Of a stretch of DNA of 64,000 nt, positions 52,164-60,897 are shown piece by piece (the stretch's first letter is position 1; every line of letters begins with the position of its first letter). The translations under genes and the position numbers were made by a program. Source of the DNA: Thalassolituus sp. UBA674 (GTDB taxonomy: Bacteria > Pseudomonadota > Gammaproteobacteria > Pseudomonadales > Oceanobacteraceae); assembly GCA_002298335.1 (NCBI GenBank), contig DBNK01000037.1, forward strand, positions 61,290 to 125,289, in the 5' to 3' direction. The notes under the pieces are model-generated. The model ran no database searches. It was not told the origin of the DNA and worked only from the letters and a program-made list of their open reading frames with translations.

Positions 52164-52664
52164 TTACCCCAGAATGTCTTCGACGGACTTTCCGCGCTTG
52201 GCAGCAACCTGTTCCGGAGACTTCATCTGCGCCAGACCATTGAAGGTCGCGCGGACAACGTTTACCGGGTTGGTAGAGCCGTAGCACTTAGCCAGTACGT
52301 TCTTAACACCAACCATTTCCAGAACGGCGCGCATTGCACCACCGGCGATAATACCGGTACCTTCAGAAGCAGGCTGCATGTAAATCTGAGCACCGGAGTG
52401 ACGTGCACTGACCGGATACTGCAGAGTTGATCCGTCCAGCTGGACGTCGATCATGTTACGTTTTGCCTGTTCCATAGCTTTCTGAATAGCGGTTGGAACT
52501 TCACGGGATTTACCGCGGCCGAAACCTACACGGCCATTGCCATCACCAACAACAGTCAGTGCGGTAAAGGCGAAAATACGACCACCTTTAACCACCTTGG
52601 CAACACGGTTAACCTGAACCAGTTTTTCCTGCAGTTCACTTTCATTACGATCTGTATTTGCCAT
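52164..52664 (-). CDS. rpsE: 30S ribosomal protein S5 (uS5)
   Basis: 166 residues. Double-stranded RNA-binding N-terminal domain (LVQVNRVAKVVKGGRIFAFT) and GRGKSREVPTAIQKAMEQAK; involved in translational accuracy. Six bases upstream of rpmD. Confidence 0.98.
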   Translation of the reverse strand: MANTDRNESELQEKLVQVNRVAKVVKGGRIFAFTALTVVGDGNGRVGFGRGKSREVPTAIQKAMEQAKRNMIDVQLDGSTLQYPVSARHSGAQIYMQPASEGTGIIAGGAMRAVLEMVGVKNVLAKCYGSTNPVNVVRATFNGLAQMKSPEQVAAKRGKSVEDILG

Positions 52665-52675
52665 GATCCTACCCC

Positions 52676-53026
52676 TTAAAACTCAAGGCCGTTTTCACGA
52701 GCCGCGTCAGCCAGGGCTTTAACACGACCATGGTATTTGAAACCGGAACGGTCGAACGCAACCTTAGTTACGCCCGCAGCCTTCGCACGCTCAGCAATCA
52801 GCTGACCGACTTTGGTTGCGGCATTGACGTTGCCGGTGATGTCACTGCGCAGATCTGCTTCAACAGTTGAAGCCGTCGCCAGAACGGCAGCGCCGTTAGC
52901 GGAGATGATCTGAGCATAGATGTGTCTGGGCGTACGATGAACGCACAGACGCACCGCGCCTTTTTCACGGATATGAGCCCGTGATTTCACGGCGCGACGC
53001 AGACGAGCTTTTTTCTTCTCATTCAT
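52676..53026 (-). CDS. rplR: 50S ribosomal protein L18 (uL18)
   Basis: 116 residues. Basic N-terminus KKKARLRRAVKSRAHIREKG, then RLCVHRTPRHIYAQII and FDRSGFKYHGRVKALADAAR. Binds 5S rRNA. Confidence 0.98.
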   Translation of the reverse strand: MNEKKKARLRRAVKSRAHIREKGAVRLCVHRTPRHIYAQIISANGAAVLATASTVEADLRSDITGNVNAATKVGQLIAERAKAAGVTKVAFDRSGFKYHGRVKALADAARENGLEF

Positions 53027-53036
53027 GGCCTAGCCC

Positions 53037-53570
53037 TTACTTTTTCTTGGCTTCTTTACGACGCACGTTTTCATCAGCATAACGAACACCCTTACCTTTA
53101 TAAGGCTCTGGTGGACGATAGCCACGGATTTCTGCTGCAACCTGGCCAACCTGCTGCTTGTCGATACCTTTGATAACGACTTCAGTCTGGCTTGGGGTCT
53201 CAACGGTCACACCTGCAGGCAGTGTGTAATCAACCGGGTGAGAGAAACCCAGGGACAGGTTCAGGACGTTGCCGGTTGCTTTCGCACGGTAACCAACACC
53301 CTGAAGTACCAGTTTCTTTTCAAAACCAACGCTGACACCGGTAACCATATTGTTTACCAGGGCACGGAAAGTACCGGCCAGAGCGTTAGACTGCTTGTCA
53401 GCAGCCTTAGGAGCGAACTTCAGTACATTTTCTTCCTGGCTGATGGCCACTGAAGAATGAATGTCCAGAGCCAGTTCACCCTGCTTACCTTTTACGGTGA
53501 TCTTGTCAGCAGCCAGCTTGACTTCAACGCCAGCCGGAATGCTTACGGGAGCTTTTGCTACGCGAGACAT
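53037..53570 (-). CDS. rplF: 50S ribosomal protein L6 (uL6)
   Basis: 177 residues. MSRVAKAPVSIPAGVEVKL start and C-terminal signature RPPEPYKGKGVRYADE. Two homologous alpha/beta domains, normal length. Confidence 0.98.
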   Translation of the reverse strand: MSRVAKAPVSIPAGVEVKLAADKITVKGKQGELALDIHSSVAISQEENVLKFAPKAADKQSNALAGTFRALVNNMVTGVSVGFEKKLVLQGVGYRAKATGNVLNLSLGFSHPVDYTLPAGVTVETPSQTEVVIKGIDKQQVGQVAAEIRGYRPPEPYKGKGVRYADENVRRKEAKKK

Positions 53571-53582
53571 TGTGAACCCCTC

Positions 53583-53975
53583 TTAGAATACAGTGGCGAT
53601 GACTTCACCACCCACGCCAGCAGCACGTGCTGCGCGGTCAGTCATAACGCCTTTAGAGGTGGAGACAATGGCAACGCCCAGACCTGCTTCAACCTTAGGC
53701 AGATCAGCGGAACCACGGTACTGACGCAGACCAGGACGGCTGACGCGCTGGATGCGCTCAATAACCGGCTTGCCTTCGTAGTACTTCAGACCAATGGTCA
53801 TAGTGGATTTAACATCGCCCTCAACCGAAAAGCCGGAGATGTAACCTTCTTCTTCAAGAACGGTTGCAACAGACTTTTTGATTTTGGAGGCAGGCATGCT
53901 CACAGACGTATGACCAGCTTGCTGGGCATTACGAATGCGGGTGAACATATCCGCCAACGTATCTTGCATACTCAT
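53583..53975 (-). CDS. rpsH: 30S ribosomal protein S8 (uS8)
   Basis: 130 residues from MSMQDTLADMFTRIRNAQQ, the E. coli length; the frame is open to 54026 but that extension is not conserved. C-terminus STSKGVMTDRAARAAGVGGE is diagnostic. In enterics S8 represses the spc operon by binding near rplE. Confidence 0.97.
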   Translation of the reverse strand: MSMQDTLADMFTRIRNAQQAGHTSVSMPASKIKKSVATVLEEEGYISGFSVEGDVKSTMTIGLKYYEGKPVIERIQRVSRPGLRQYRGSADLPKVEAGLGVAIVSTSKGVMTDRAARAAGVGGEVIATVF

Positions 53976-54076
53976 TTTAAGTTTCCTCTGTTGTACAGCG
54001 CCCCAGCCACATACGAGAACGCGCACCTGTCATCTGAGATAAAACAGGCGCGCATTCTACATGGGTTGGGAATTGC

Positions 54077-54382
54077 TTACCAACTTGCTTTTTTCAGGCC
54101 CGGTACGTTGCCTTTCATGCCTTCTTCACGCAGTTTGATACGTGACAGCTTGAACTTGCGGTATACGCCATGCGGACGGCCTGTCATCTGACAACGACGC
54201 TGCAGACGGCTCGGTGAAGAATCACGCGGCAGCTGCTGCAGGGTCTGTTGTGCGTTCCAGCGATCTTCGTCAGAAGATGCCGGGTTCTTGATGATGGCTT
54301 TCAGCTCGTCCCGCTTTGCAGCGAACTTGGCAACCAGTTTTTCACGCTTCAGCTCGCGCTGCTTCATGCTAATTTTCGCCAT
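54077..54382 (-). CDS. rpsN: 30S ribosomal protein S14 (uS14)
   Basis: 101 residues: the long, cysteine-poor form without a zinc ribbon (AKISMKQRELKREKLVAKFA, QRRCQMTGRPHGVYRKF). A 101-base gap to rpsH is longer than usual in this operon. Confidence 0.98.
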   Translation of the reverse strand: MAKISMKQRELKREKLVAKFAAKRDELKAIIKNPASSDEDRWNAQQTLQQLPRDSSPSRLQRRCQMTGRPHGVYRKFKLSRIKLREEGMKGNVPGLKKASW

Positions 54383-54392
54383 GATTCACTCC

Positions 54393-54932
54393 TCAGTTAC
54401 GGAACGGGAAGTTCAGCGCTTTCAGCAGAGCGCGGCCTTCATCGTTTGTGTTTGCTGTGGTGCAAATGGTGATATCCATACCGCGGACCTTGTCTACTTT
54501 ATCGTATTCAATTTCCGGGAAGATGATCTGTTCCTTCACACCCATGCTGTAGTTACCACGACCGTCGAATGACTTGCCGTTGATACCGCGGAAGTCACGT
54601 ACACGTGGCAGAGAAATATCTACCAGGCGGTCCATGAATTCCCACATACGGTCACGACGCAGAGTCACTTTACAGCCAATCGGCCAGCCTTCACGTACCT
54701 TGAAGCCTGCAACAGATTTGCGGGCTTTGGTAACGACGGCTTTCTGGCCGGCAATCGCTTCCATATCGGCGACTGCGCTATCCAGCAGTTTCTTATCGCC
54801 CAGCGCTTCACCCACACCCATGTTCAGGGTGATTTTGGTGATGCGCGGTACCATCATCGGGTTTGCGTAACCAAACTCTTCAGTCAGCTTGGCTACTACT
54901 TCGTTTTTGTACAGTTCTTTTAAACGTGACAT
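54393..54932 (-). CDS. rplE: 50S ribosomal protein L5 (uL5)
   Basis: 179 residues. RLKELYKNEVVAKLTEEFGY and RGINGKSFDGRGNYSMGVKE are family signatures. Binds 5S rRNA. Confidence 0.98.
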   Translation of the reverse strand: MSRLKELYKNEVVAKLTEEFGYANPMMVPRITKITLNMGVGEALGDKKLLDSAVADMEAIAGQKAVVTKARKSVAGFKVREGWPIGCKVTLRRDRMWEFMDRLVDISLPRVRDFRGINGKSFDGRGNYSMGVKEQIIFPEIEYDKVDKVRGMDITICTTANTNDEGRALLKALNFPFRN

Positions 54933-54946
54933 AGCAGTATCCAGTC

Positions 54947-55261
54947 TTAGCCGTCGATCTGATCGCCGGTTGATTTGAAGACACGTACTTTGCTTTCACC
55001 GTCTACTTTGAAGCCAACACGGTCGGCTTTCTCAGTTTTCGGGTTCCAGATAGCAACGTTAGAAACCTGAATGCTGGCTTCTTTTTCAACGATGCCGCCT
55101 GGCTGCTGCATGTACGGGTTTGGTTTCTGGTGCTTCTTCACCATGTTGATGCCGGAAACAATCAGGCGGCCGTCAGCCAGTACTTTCTGTACCTTGCCAC
55201 GCTTGCCCTTGTCTTTACCGGCAATCACTACAACTTCGTCGTCTCTGCGAATCTTTAACAT
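54947..55261 (-). CDS. rplX: 50S ribosomal protein L24 (uL24)
   Basis: 104 residues. KOW motif in DDEVVVIAGKDKGKRGKV at the N-terminus, then QPGGIVEKEASIQVSNV. An assembly initiator of the 50S subunit. Confidence 0.98.
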   Translation of the reverse strand: MLKIRRDDEVVVIAGKDKGKRGKVQKVLADGRLIVSGINMVKKHQKPNPYMQQPGGIVEKEASIQVSNVAIWNPKTEKADRVGFKVDGESKVRVFKSTGDQIDG

Positions 55262-55277
55262 TTCTAATCCCCTTCCC

Positions 55278-55646
55278 TTAAAGCACTTCTGGTGCCAGGG
55301 AAATGATCTTCATGAACTGCTCAGAACGCAGTTCGCGAGTCACCGGGCCAAAGATACGAGTGCCGATCGGAGACAGAGATGCGTTCAGCAGCACTGCAGA
55401 ATTGGTGTCAAAACGGATGATAGATCCGTCCGGACGACGTACACCTTTACGGGTACGTACAACCACGGCGTTCATTACCTGGCCTTTCTTTACTTTGCCG
55501 CGAGGAATTGCTTCCTTCACGGATACCTTGATCAGATCACCGATACCAGCGTAACGACGATGAGAGCCGCCCAGTACTTTAATGCACTGCACGCGCTTCG
55601 CGCCGCTGTTGTCGGCAACGTCAAGCATGGTTTGCGTTTGGATCAT
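55278..55646 (-). CDS. rplN: 50S ribosomal protein L14 (uL14)
   Basis: 122 residues. MIQTQTMLDVADNSGAKRVQ start and RIFGPVTRELRSEQFMKIIS end. First gene of the classical spc operon; the 31-base gap from rpsQ leaves little room for a promoter. Confidence 0.98.
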   Translation of the reverse strand: MIQTQTMLDVADNSGAKRVQCIKVLGGSHRRYAGIGDLIKVSVKEAIPRGKVKKGQVMNAVVVRTRKGVRRPDGSIIRFDTNSAVLLNASLSPIGTRIFGPVTRELRSEQFMKIISLAPEVL

Positions 55647-55677
55647 GCCTACTCGCTCCTAACTACATGCGCCCGGA

Positions 55678-55944
55678 TTAAACCTTGGCGGCGCGCTCGT
55701 CGATACTTACCAGCGCCCAGGTCTTGTTTTTAGACAGTGGGCGTGACTCTTTAACTGTAACGGTGTCACCAATCTGACATTCGTTGTTGGCATCATGGGC
55801 CATCACTTTCGTGGATTTCTTCACGAACTTTTTGTAGATCGGGTGTTTCACGAAACGCTCGATCTGAACAGTGATGGACTTGTCCATTTTGTTGCTGACA
55901 ACGCGACCGCTCAGGGTACGTACTGCTTGTGTATTCTCAGTCAT
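55678..55944 (-). CDS. rpsQ: 30S ribosomal protein S17 (uS17)
   Basis: 88 residues from ATG 55944 (MTENTQAVRTLSGRVVSNKM); a GTG two codons earlier overlaps the rpmC stop and would place AGGTGA too close. Signature ESRPLSKNKTWALV present. Confidence 0.96.
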   Translation of the reverse strand: MTENTQAVRTLSGRVVSNKMDKSITVQIERFVKHPIYKKFVKKSTKVMAHDANNECQIGDTVTVKESRPLSKNKTWALVSIDERAAKV

Positions 55945-55946
55945 GT

Positions 55947-56138
55947 TCACTCACCTGCCTTGCTTGCCAGCACAGTCTTAACGCGAGCGATATCACGACG
56001 GGTCGCACGGATCAGGTGGGTCTGACCCAGCTGATTGGTCGCCTTGCTCATGCGCAGCTTGAATTGATCGCTCAACAGCTCTTCCAGCTGAGATTTCAGC
56101 TCAGCCACTGACTTTTCTTTCAGTTCACTTGCTTTCAT
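55947..56138 (-). CDS. rpmC: 50S ribosomal protein L29 (uL29)
   Basis: 63 residues from ATG 56138 (MKASELKEKSVAELKSQLEE), matching the family length; a preceding GTG codon is in frame. The ATG overlaps the rplP stop by one base (TGATG). Lines the exit tunnel mouth. Confidence 0.96.
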   Translation of the reverse strand: MKASELKEKSVAELKSQLEELLSDQFKLRMSKATNQLGQTHLIRATRRDIARVKTVLASKAGE

Positions 56139-56551
56139 CACAGCACCGTCCGTTTAACAAACTGTGTTTCAAATGGCAGTTTTGCAGCAGCCAGTGCGAA
56201 CGCTTCGCGCGCCAGTTCTTCCGGCACACCTTCCATCTCATACAGCACTTTGCCTGGCTGAATCTGGCAAACCCAGTATTCAACGTTACCCTTACCTTTA
56301 CCCTGACGAACCTCAAGAGGCTTCGCAGTGATTGGCTTATCCGGGAAAACGCGGATCCAGATTTTACCGCCACGCTTAACTTTACGAGTCATCGCACGAC
56401 GCGCTGCCTCGATCTGACGTGAAGTCATACGACCACGGCCAGTGGCCTTCAGCGCGTATTCACCGAAGCTCACTTTGGAGCCACGGATCGCGAGACCACG
56501 GTTACGGCCGGTCTGGACTTTACGGAATTTGGTACGCTTAGGTAACAACAT
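56138..56551 (-). CDS. rplP: 50S ribosomal protein L16 (uL16)
   Basis: 137 residues. MLLPKRTKFRKVQTGRNRGL start, RQIEAARRAMTRKVKRGGKIWIR split over the conserved core, and KGNVEYWVCQIQPGKVLYEM. Needed for the peptidyl transferase centre. Confidence 0.98.
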   Translation of the reverse strand: MLLPKRTKFRKVQTGRNRGLAIRGSKVSFGEYALKATGRGRMTSRQIEAARRAMTRKVKRGGKIWIRVFPDKPITAKPLEVRQGKGKGNVEYWVCQIQPGKVLYEMEGVPEELAREAFALAAAKLPFETQFVKRTVL

Positions 56552-56563
56552 TACTCAATCCCC

Positions 56564-57253
56564 TTATGAACGGCCGGTTTTCTTTTTGCCCTGGTTTTTA
56601 GCGCGCTCACGAACTTCTTCGATGCCGCCCAGAATCTCACCTTTGAAGATCCAGACTTTCACGCCAATAACACCATAGGTAGTGTGTGCTTCGTAGGTTG
56701 CGTAGTCGATGTCTGCACGCAGAGTGTGCAGCGGAACGCGACCTTCGCGGTACCATTCGGAACGCGCGATTTCAGCACCACCCAGACGACCGCTCACCTG
56801 GATCTTGATACCTTCTGCACCACCGCGCATGGCGTTCTGTACCGCGCGCTTCATGGCACGACGGAACATCACACGACGCTCGAGCTGGCTGGCAACACTC
56901 TGTGCAACCAGTTTGGCATCCAGATCCGGTTTACGAACTTCTTCAATGTTGATGTGTACCGGAATACCCATCAACTCACTTACGTCCTTACGCAGTACTT
57001 CTACGTCTTCGCCTTTCTTACCAATCACGATACCCGGACGGGCAGTGTGAATGGTAACGCGGGCGTTCTGAGCAGGACGCTCAATAACAACTTTGCTTAC
57101 TGAAGCCTTTTCAAGGCGCTTTTCGATCAGCGACCGAACCGCGATGTCAGCCAGCAGGTTGTCGGCATAATTATCCTTCCCGGCGTACCAGACCGAATTA
57201 TGGTCTTTGGTAATACCTAAACGGATACCGGTTGGATGAACTTTCTGACCCAT
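56564..57253 (-). CDS. rpsC: 30S ribosomal protein S3 (uS3)
   Basis: 229 residues. MGQKVHPTGIRLGITKDHNS, KH domain with VIGKKGEDVEVLR, and C-terminal RIEGVKVWIF-type TYGVIGVKVWIFKGEILGG. Part of the mRNA entry helicase. Confidence 0.98.
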   Translation of the reverse strand: MGQKVHPTGIRLGITKDHNSVWYAGKDNYADNLLADIAVRSLIEKRLEKASVSKVVIERPAQNARVTIHTARPGIVIGKKGEDVEVLRKDVSELMGIPVHINIEEVRKPDLDAKLVAQSVASQLERRVMFRRAMKRAVQNAMRGGAEGIKIQVSGRLGGAEIARSEWYREGRVPLHTLRADIDYATYEAHTTYGVIGVKVWIFKGEILGGIEEVRERAKNQGKKKTGRS

Positions 57254-57265
57254 CTGACCAACTCC

Positions 57266-57598
57266 TTATTCTGAAACTTTCACGGTGATGTGACAGGTAC
57301 GCTTCATGATGCGGTCAGCACGGCCTTTCGCACGTGGCATGATACGCTTCATGGTCATACCTTCACCGACGTATGCAGTGGTAACACGCAGTTCGTCGAC
57401 ATCAGCGCCATTGTTGTGCTCAGCATTGGCAATCGCAGATTCCAGCACTTTCTTAACCAGATCAGCGCCTTTCTGGCTGCTGAAGGTCAGGATATCCAGT
57501 GCTTCGGCAACGTTCTTGCCACGAATGGTATCTACTACCAGGCGAGCTTTCTGTGCAGATAAGCGAGCACCACGCAATACAGCGGCTACTTCAGACAT
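57266..57598 (-). CDS. rplV: 50S ribosomal protein L22 (uL22)
   Basis: 110 residues, as in E. coli. ARLSAQKARLVVDTIRGKNV and the tunnel loop MKRIMPRAKGRADRIMKRT. Confidence 0.98.
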   Translation of the reverse strand: MSEVAAVLRGARLSAQKARLVVDTIRGKNVAEALDILTFSSQKGADLVKKVLESAIANAEHNNGADVDELRVTTAYVGEGMTMKRIMPRAKGRADRIMKRTCHITVKVSE

Positions 57599-57611
57599 AT
57601 CTCTTCACCCC

Positions 57612-57887
57612 TTATCGTTTGGCTTTCTTATCCGCTACGTGACCTTTGAAAGTACGGGTCAGTGCGAATTCGCCGAGTTTATGGCCAACCATGTCTTCAG
57701 TAACGAAAACAGGCACATGTTGTTTGCCGTTATGAACGGCGATAGTCAGTCCCACAAAATCCGGAAAGATTGTGGAACGGCGAGACCAAGTCTTGATCGG
57801 ACGCTTGTCGTTCTTCTCAAGAGCAGCCTCTACCTTTTTCATCAAGTGATGGTCGATAAATGGACCTTTTTTCAATGAACGTGGCAC
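57612..57887 (-). CDS. rpsS: 30S ribosomal protein S19 (uS19)
   Basis: 91 residues. MPRSLKKGPFIDHHLMKKVE start, VTEDMVGHKLGEFALTRTFK signature. Head of the 30S subunit. Confidence 0.98.
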   Translation of the reverse strand: MPRSLKKGPFIDHHLMKKVEAALEKNDKRPIKTWSRRSTIFPDFVGLTIAVHNGKQHVPVFVTEDMVGHKLGEFALTRTFKGHVADKKAKR

Positions 57888-57904
57888 AGTTCAATCCCCT
57901 CTGA

Positions 57905-58729
57905 TTACTTAGAACGACGGCGTACGATGAGCTTATCGGTACGCTTATTCTTACGAGTTTTGTAACCCTTGGTCGGAACACCCCAAGGAGTAACCGGATG
58001 ACGACCACCGGAGGTACGACCTTCACCACCACCATGTGGGTGGTCAACCGGGTTCATTACCACACCGCGGACGGTAGGACGGACACCACGCCAGCGCGTA
58101 GCACCTGCTTTACCCAGTTCACGCAGACCGTGTTCGGAGTTACCTACTTCACCCAGAGTTGCGCGACACTCAGACAGTACCTTACGCATCTCGCCAGAGC
58201 GCAGACGCAGAGTACAGTAAGTACCTTCACGAGCAACCAGCTGAGCAGAAGTACCGGCAGAGCGGGCAACCTGACCGCCTTTACCTGGCTTCAGCTCAAT
58301 GTTGTGGATAGTGCTACCCACAGGAATGTTGCGCAGAGGCATCGCGCTGCCGACTTTAATCGGCGCATCTTCACCAGACAGTACGGAATCACCGGCACTC
58401 AGACCTTTAGGGGCCAGAATGTAGCGACGCTCACCATCGGCGTATTTAACCAGAGCGATATTAGCGCTGCGGTTCGGATCGTATTCCAGACGTTCTACAA
58501 CACCCTGAATACCATCTTTGTTACGTTTGAAGTCAACCAGACGGTAATGATGCTTGTGACCACCACCGATATGACGGGTAGTGATACGGCCGTTGTTGTT
58601 ACGACCACCGGTCTTGGACTTCTTCTCAAGCAGAGCAGCGTGAGGCTTGCCTTTGTGCAGCTCGTTGTTAACGACTTTTACCAGGTGACGGCGACCGGGA
58701 GAAGTCGGTTTAGTTTTCACCAATGCCAT
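57905..58729 (-). CDS. rplB: 50S ribosomal protein L2 (uL2)
   Basis: 274 residues. RITTRHIGGGHKHHYRLVDF and the peptidyl transferase-proximal signature GVVMNPVDHPHGGGEGR with the conserved His. Normal length. Confidence 0.98.
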   Translation of the reverse strand: MALVKTKPTSPGRRHLVKVVNNELHKGKPHAALLEKKSKTGGRNNNGRITTRHIGGGHKHHYRLVDFKRNKDGIQGVVERLEYDPNRSANIALVKYADGERRYILAPKGLSAGDSVLSGEDAPIKVGSAMPLRNIPVGSTIHNIELKPGKGGQVARSAGTSAQLVAREGTYCTLRLRSGEMRKVLSECRATLGEVGNSEHGLRELGKAGATRWRGVRPTVRGVVMNPVDHPHGGGEGRTSGGRHPVTPWGVPTKGYKTRKNKRTDKLIVRRRSK

Positions 58730-58741
58730 GACTTAAGCTCC

Positions 58742-59038
58742 TTACTCAACGTCTGCGAAGTCGATGTCCTGGCCATCAGCAAGACGAACATATGCTTTAC
58801 GCACATCGTTACGCTTACCAACACCACGAGCAGTACGCTTGGTTTTACCTTTAATGTTGACGGTCTGTACGGACTGAACTTTCACTTCGAACAGAGCTTC
58901 AACGGCTGCTTTGATTTCCGGCTTGGTCGCATCTGGCGCCACGCGGAAAACATACTGGCTGTGCTTGTCAGCAACACGGGTCGCTTTCTCAGAAACATGA
59001 GGCGCCAGCAGTACTTTATAAATACGTTCAGAGATCAT
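58742..59038 (-). CDS. rplW: 50S ribosomal protein L23 (uL23)
   Basis: 98 residues. RIYKVLLAPHVSEKAT start and the loop GKTKRTARGVGKRNDVRKAY. Docking site for SRP and trigger factor. Its ATG overlaps the rplD stop by four bases (ATGA). Confidence 0.98.
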   Translation of the reverse strand: MISERIYKVLLAPHVSEKATRVADKHSQYVFRVAPDATKPEIKAAVEALFEVKVQSVQTVNIKGKTKRTARGVGKRNDVRKAYVRLADGQDIDFADVE

Positions 59039-59637
59039 GCGTAGGTCTCCTCAAGCTTCTTAAGGGCAGACACAGTCACCAGAACTTTATCAAAACCAAT
59101 CAGGCTGACCGGATCGATGGTCGCTGCTTCAGTCACACCAACGTGCGGTACGTTGCGCGCGGCCAGATACAGGTTCTCATCTACGTCATCAGCAACGATC
59201 AGAACATTGCTCAGATCGAATTCTTTCAGCTTGGCGACAAATTCTTTGGTCTTGTGCGAAGTAACGTCGAAAGAATCAGCAACAACCAGACGCTCCTGAC
59301 GGACCAGCTCAGACAGAATGCTCTGCATGGCGGCGCGGTACATCTTCTTGTTTACTTTCTGCTCGTAGTTACGTGGCTTGGCAGCGAATGTAACACCACC
59401 TGAACGCCAGATCGGAGAAGTCGCAGTACCGGAACGCGCACGACCAGTACCCTTCTGACGCCACGGCTTCTTACCACCACCAGCTACTTCTGCACGGGTT
59501 TTCTGAGCTTTGGTGCCCTGACGGCCGCCTGCCATATAGGCAGTAACGATCTGATGAACCAGCGCTTCGTTGAATTCACGACCGAAGGCAGATTCAGAAA
59601 CAGCAACCGCTGCACCAGTGTTTGTTTTCAGTTCCAT
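59035..59637 (-). CDS. rplD: 50S ribosomal protein L4 (uL4)
   Basis: 200 residues. Extended loop KPWRQKGTGRARSGTATSPIW reaching the exit tunnel. In enterics L4 also controls the S10 operon by binding its 172-base leader; here the leader is only about 50 bases, so control must differ. Confidence 0.98.
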   Translation of the reverse strand: MELKTNTGAAVAVSESAFGREFNEALVHQIVTAYMAGGRQGTKAQKTRAEVAGGGKKPWRQKGTGRARSGTATSPIWRSGGVTFAAKPRNYEQKVNKKMYRAAMQSILSELVRQERLVVADSFDVTSHKTKEFVAKLKEFDLSNVLIVADDVDENLYLAARNVPHVGVTEAATIDPVSLIGFDKVLVTVSALKKLEETYA

Positions 59638-59640
59638 TGC

Positions 59641-60273
59641 TTACCCCTTAGCCTTTACAGCTGGCTTAACAATGACTTCGGAACCGGTAGCACCCGGAAC
59701 AGCACCCTTAATCAGCAGCAGGCCGTTTTCCGCATCAACGCGAACAACTTCCAGGCTCTGAGTTGTTACCTGAACGGCACCCATGTGACCCGCCATCTTC
59801 TTGCCTTTCCAAACGCGGCCAGGAGTCTGACACTGACCGATGGAGCCAGGAGCGCGGTGAGACAGGGAGTTACCGTGGGTAGCGTCCTGAGTACGGAAGT
59901 TCCAGCGCTTAACGCCACCCTGGAAGCCTTTACCTTTTGAAGTGCCGGTCACGTCTACTTTCTGACCTGCTTCAAAACGCTCAACGGTCAGTTCCTGACC
60001 AGCTTCAAAGGCTTCTTCAGTACGGAATTCCATAAGACCCCGACCAGCTTCAACGCTTGCTTTCGCAAACACGCCAGCTTCGGGCTTAGAGACGCGAGAT
60101 GCTTTCTTCTCGCCAAATGTGATCTGAATCGCACTGTAGCCATCAGTCTCAGGAGTTTTCACCTGAGTGATACGGTTGGCAGCAACCTGAACCACAGTAA
60201 CAGCAACAGACTTACCTTCCTCGGTGAAGACGCGGGTCATACCGGCCTTCGTACCGACAATACCAATTGCCAT
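59641..60273 (-). CDS. rplC: 50S ribosomal protein L3 (uL3)
   Basis: 210 residues. MAIGIVGTKAGMTRVFTEEG start, and loop FRTQDATHGNSLSHRAPGSI near the peptidyl transferase centre containing the Gln that PrmB methylates (SIGQCQTPGRVW region). Preceded by a 107-base spacer with a hairpin. Confidence 0.98.
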   Translation of the reverse strand: MAIGIVGTKAGMTRVFTEEGKSVAVTVVQVAANRITQVKTPETDGYSAIQITFGEKKASRVSKPEAGVFAKASVEAGRGLMEFRTEEAFEAGQELTVERFEAGQKVDVTGTSKGKGFQGGVKRWNFRTQDATHGNSLSHRAPGSIGQCQTPGRVWKGKKMAGHMGAVQVTTQSLEVVRVDAENGLLLIKGAVPGATGSEVIVKPAVKAKG

Positions 60274-60321
60274 TTTGTTTTCCTCTCGTGTACGGGGCTT
60301 TAACCCGCTATGGCCGCCTGT

Positions 60322-60342
60322 ACTTCAGAACCATTCTGAAGT
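60322..60342. other. Hairpin in the rpsJ-rplC spacer
   Basis: ACTTCAGAA-CCA-TTCTGAAGT: a perfect 9-bp stem with a three-base loop, in the middle of the 107-base gap (60274-60380). No T run follows on the transcribed strand, so it is not a standard terminator. Confidence 0.7.
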
Positions 60343-60380
60343 GTCCGGCGTTACACAAGCCTGTCAGTTAATCGTTTGGA

Positions 60381-60692
60381 TTAACCCAGGCTGATCTGAA
60401 CTTCCACACCGGCAGCCAGATCAAGTTTCATCAGCGCATCTACTGTTTTCTCAGTAGGTTCGACGATGTCGAGCATGCGCTTGTGAGTACGGATTTCGTA
60501 CTGGTCGCGCGCGTCTTTGTTCACGTGTGGAGAAACCAGCACAGTGAAACGCTCTTTACGGGTAGGCAGTGGGATTGGCCCACGAACCTGAGCGCCCGTA
60601 CGCTTGGCCGTATCGACAATTTCCTGAGTCGAGGTATCGATCAGGCGATGGTCGAACGCCTTCAGACGGATACGGATACGTTGGTTTTGCAT
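60381..60692 (-). CDS. rpsJ: 30S ribosomal protein S10 (uS10)
   Basis: 103 residues, the E. coli length. QNQRIRIRLKAFDHRLID start and VRGPIPLPTRKERFTVL. Also acts as NusE in antitermination. First gene of the S10-spc-alpha superoperon here; tuf is not directly upstream. Confidence 0.99.
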   Translation of the reverse strand: MQNQRIRIRLKAFDHRLIDTSTQEIVDTAKRTGAQVRGPIPLPTRKERFTVLVSPHVNKDARDQYEIRTHKRMLDIVEPTEKTVDALMKLDLAAGVEVQISLG

Positions 60693-60714
60693 TCCAGACT
60701 CCAGTTAAACTTGG

Positions 60715-60740
60715 CTTTAATGCCTTTCCCCGGATTAAAG
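60715..60740 (-). promoter_or_regulatory. Leader hairpin of the S10 operon
   Basis: CTTTAAT (60715-60721) and ATTAAAG (60734-60740) form a perfect 7-bp stem with a 12-base loop. It begins at about the predicted transcription start and ends 22 bases before the rpsJ ATG. Confidence 0.5.
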
Positions 60741-60748
60741 GGACGCGA

Positions 60749-60777
60749 ATTGTATTCGGGCGGGACGGGTGTGTCAA
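60749..60777 (-). promoter_or_regulatory. Sigma-70 promoter of the S10-spc-alpha superoperon
   Basis: On the minus strand a perfect TTGACA (60777-60772), a 17-base spacer and TACAAT (60754-60749). Start expected near 60741, giving a leader of about 50 bases. The best promoter match in the window. Confidence 0.9.
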
Positions 60778-60897
60778 CTCATGTGATCAAATAATATCCT
60801 GCTCCTGACAAGCGGTAACAGAAGCCACGGGAGGCCGATGGACTCTGGGCTGGCAGCGGCTTAGAGTAACGCCCTGAAACAGGGATAAGATACGGAA

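Noticed and set aside
57998..59044. 348-codon plus-strand frame rich in Thr
   Set aside because: Antisense to rplB and rplW.
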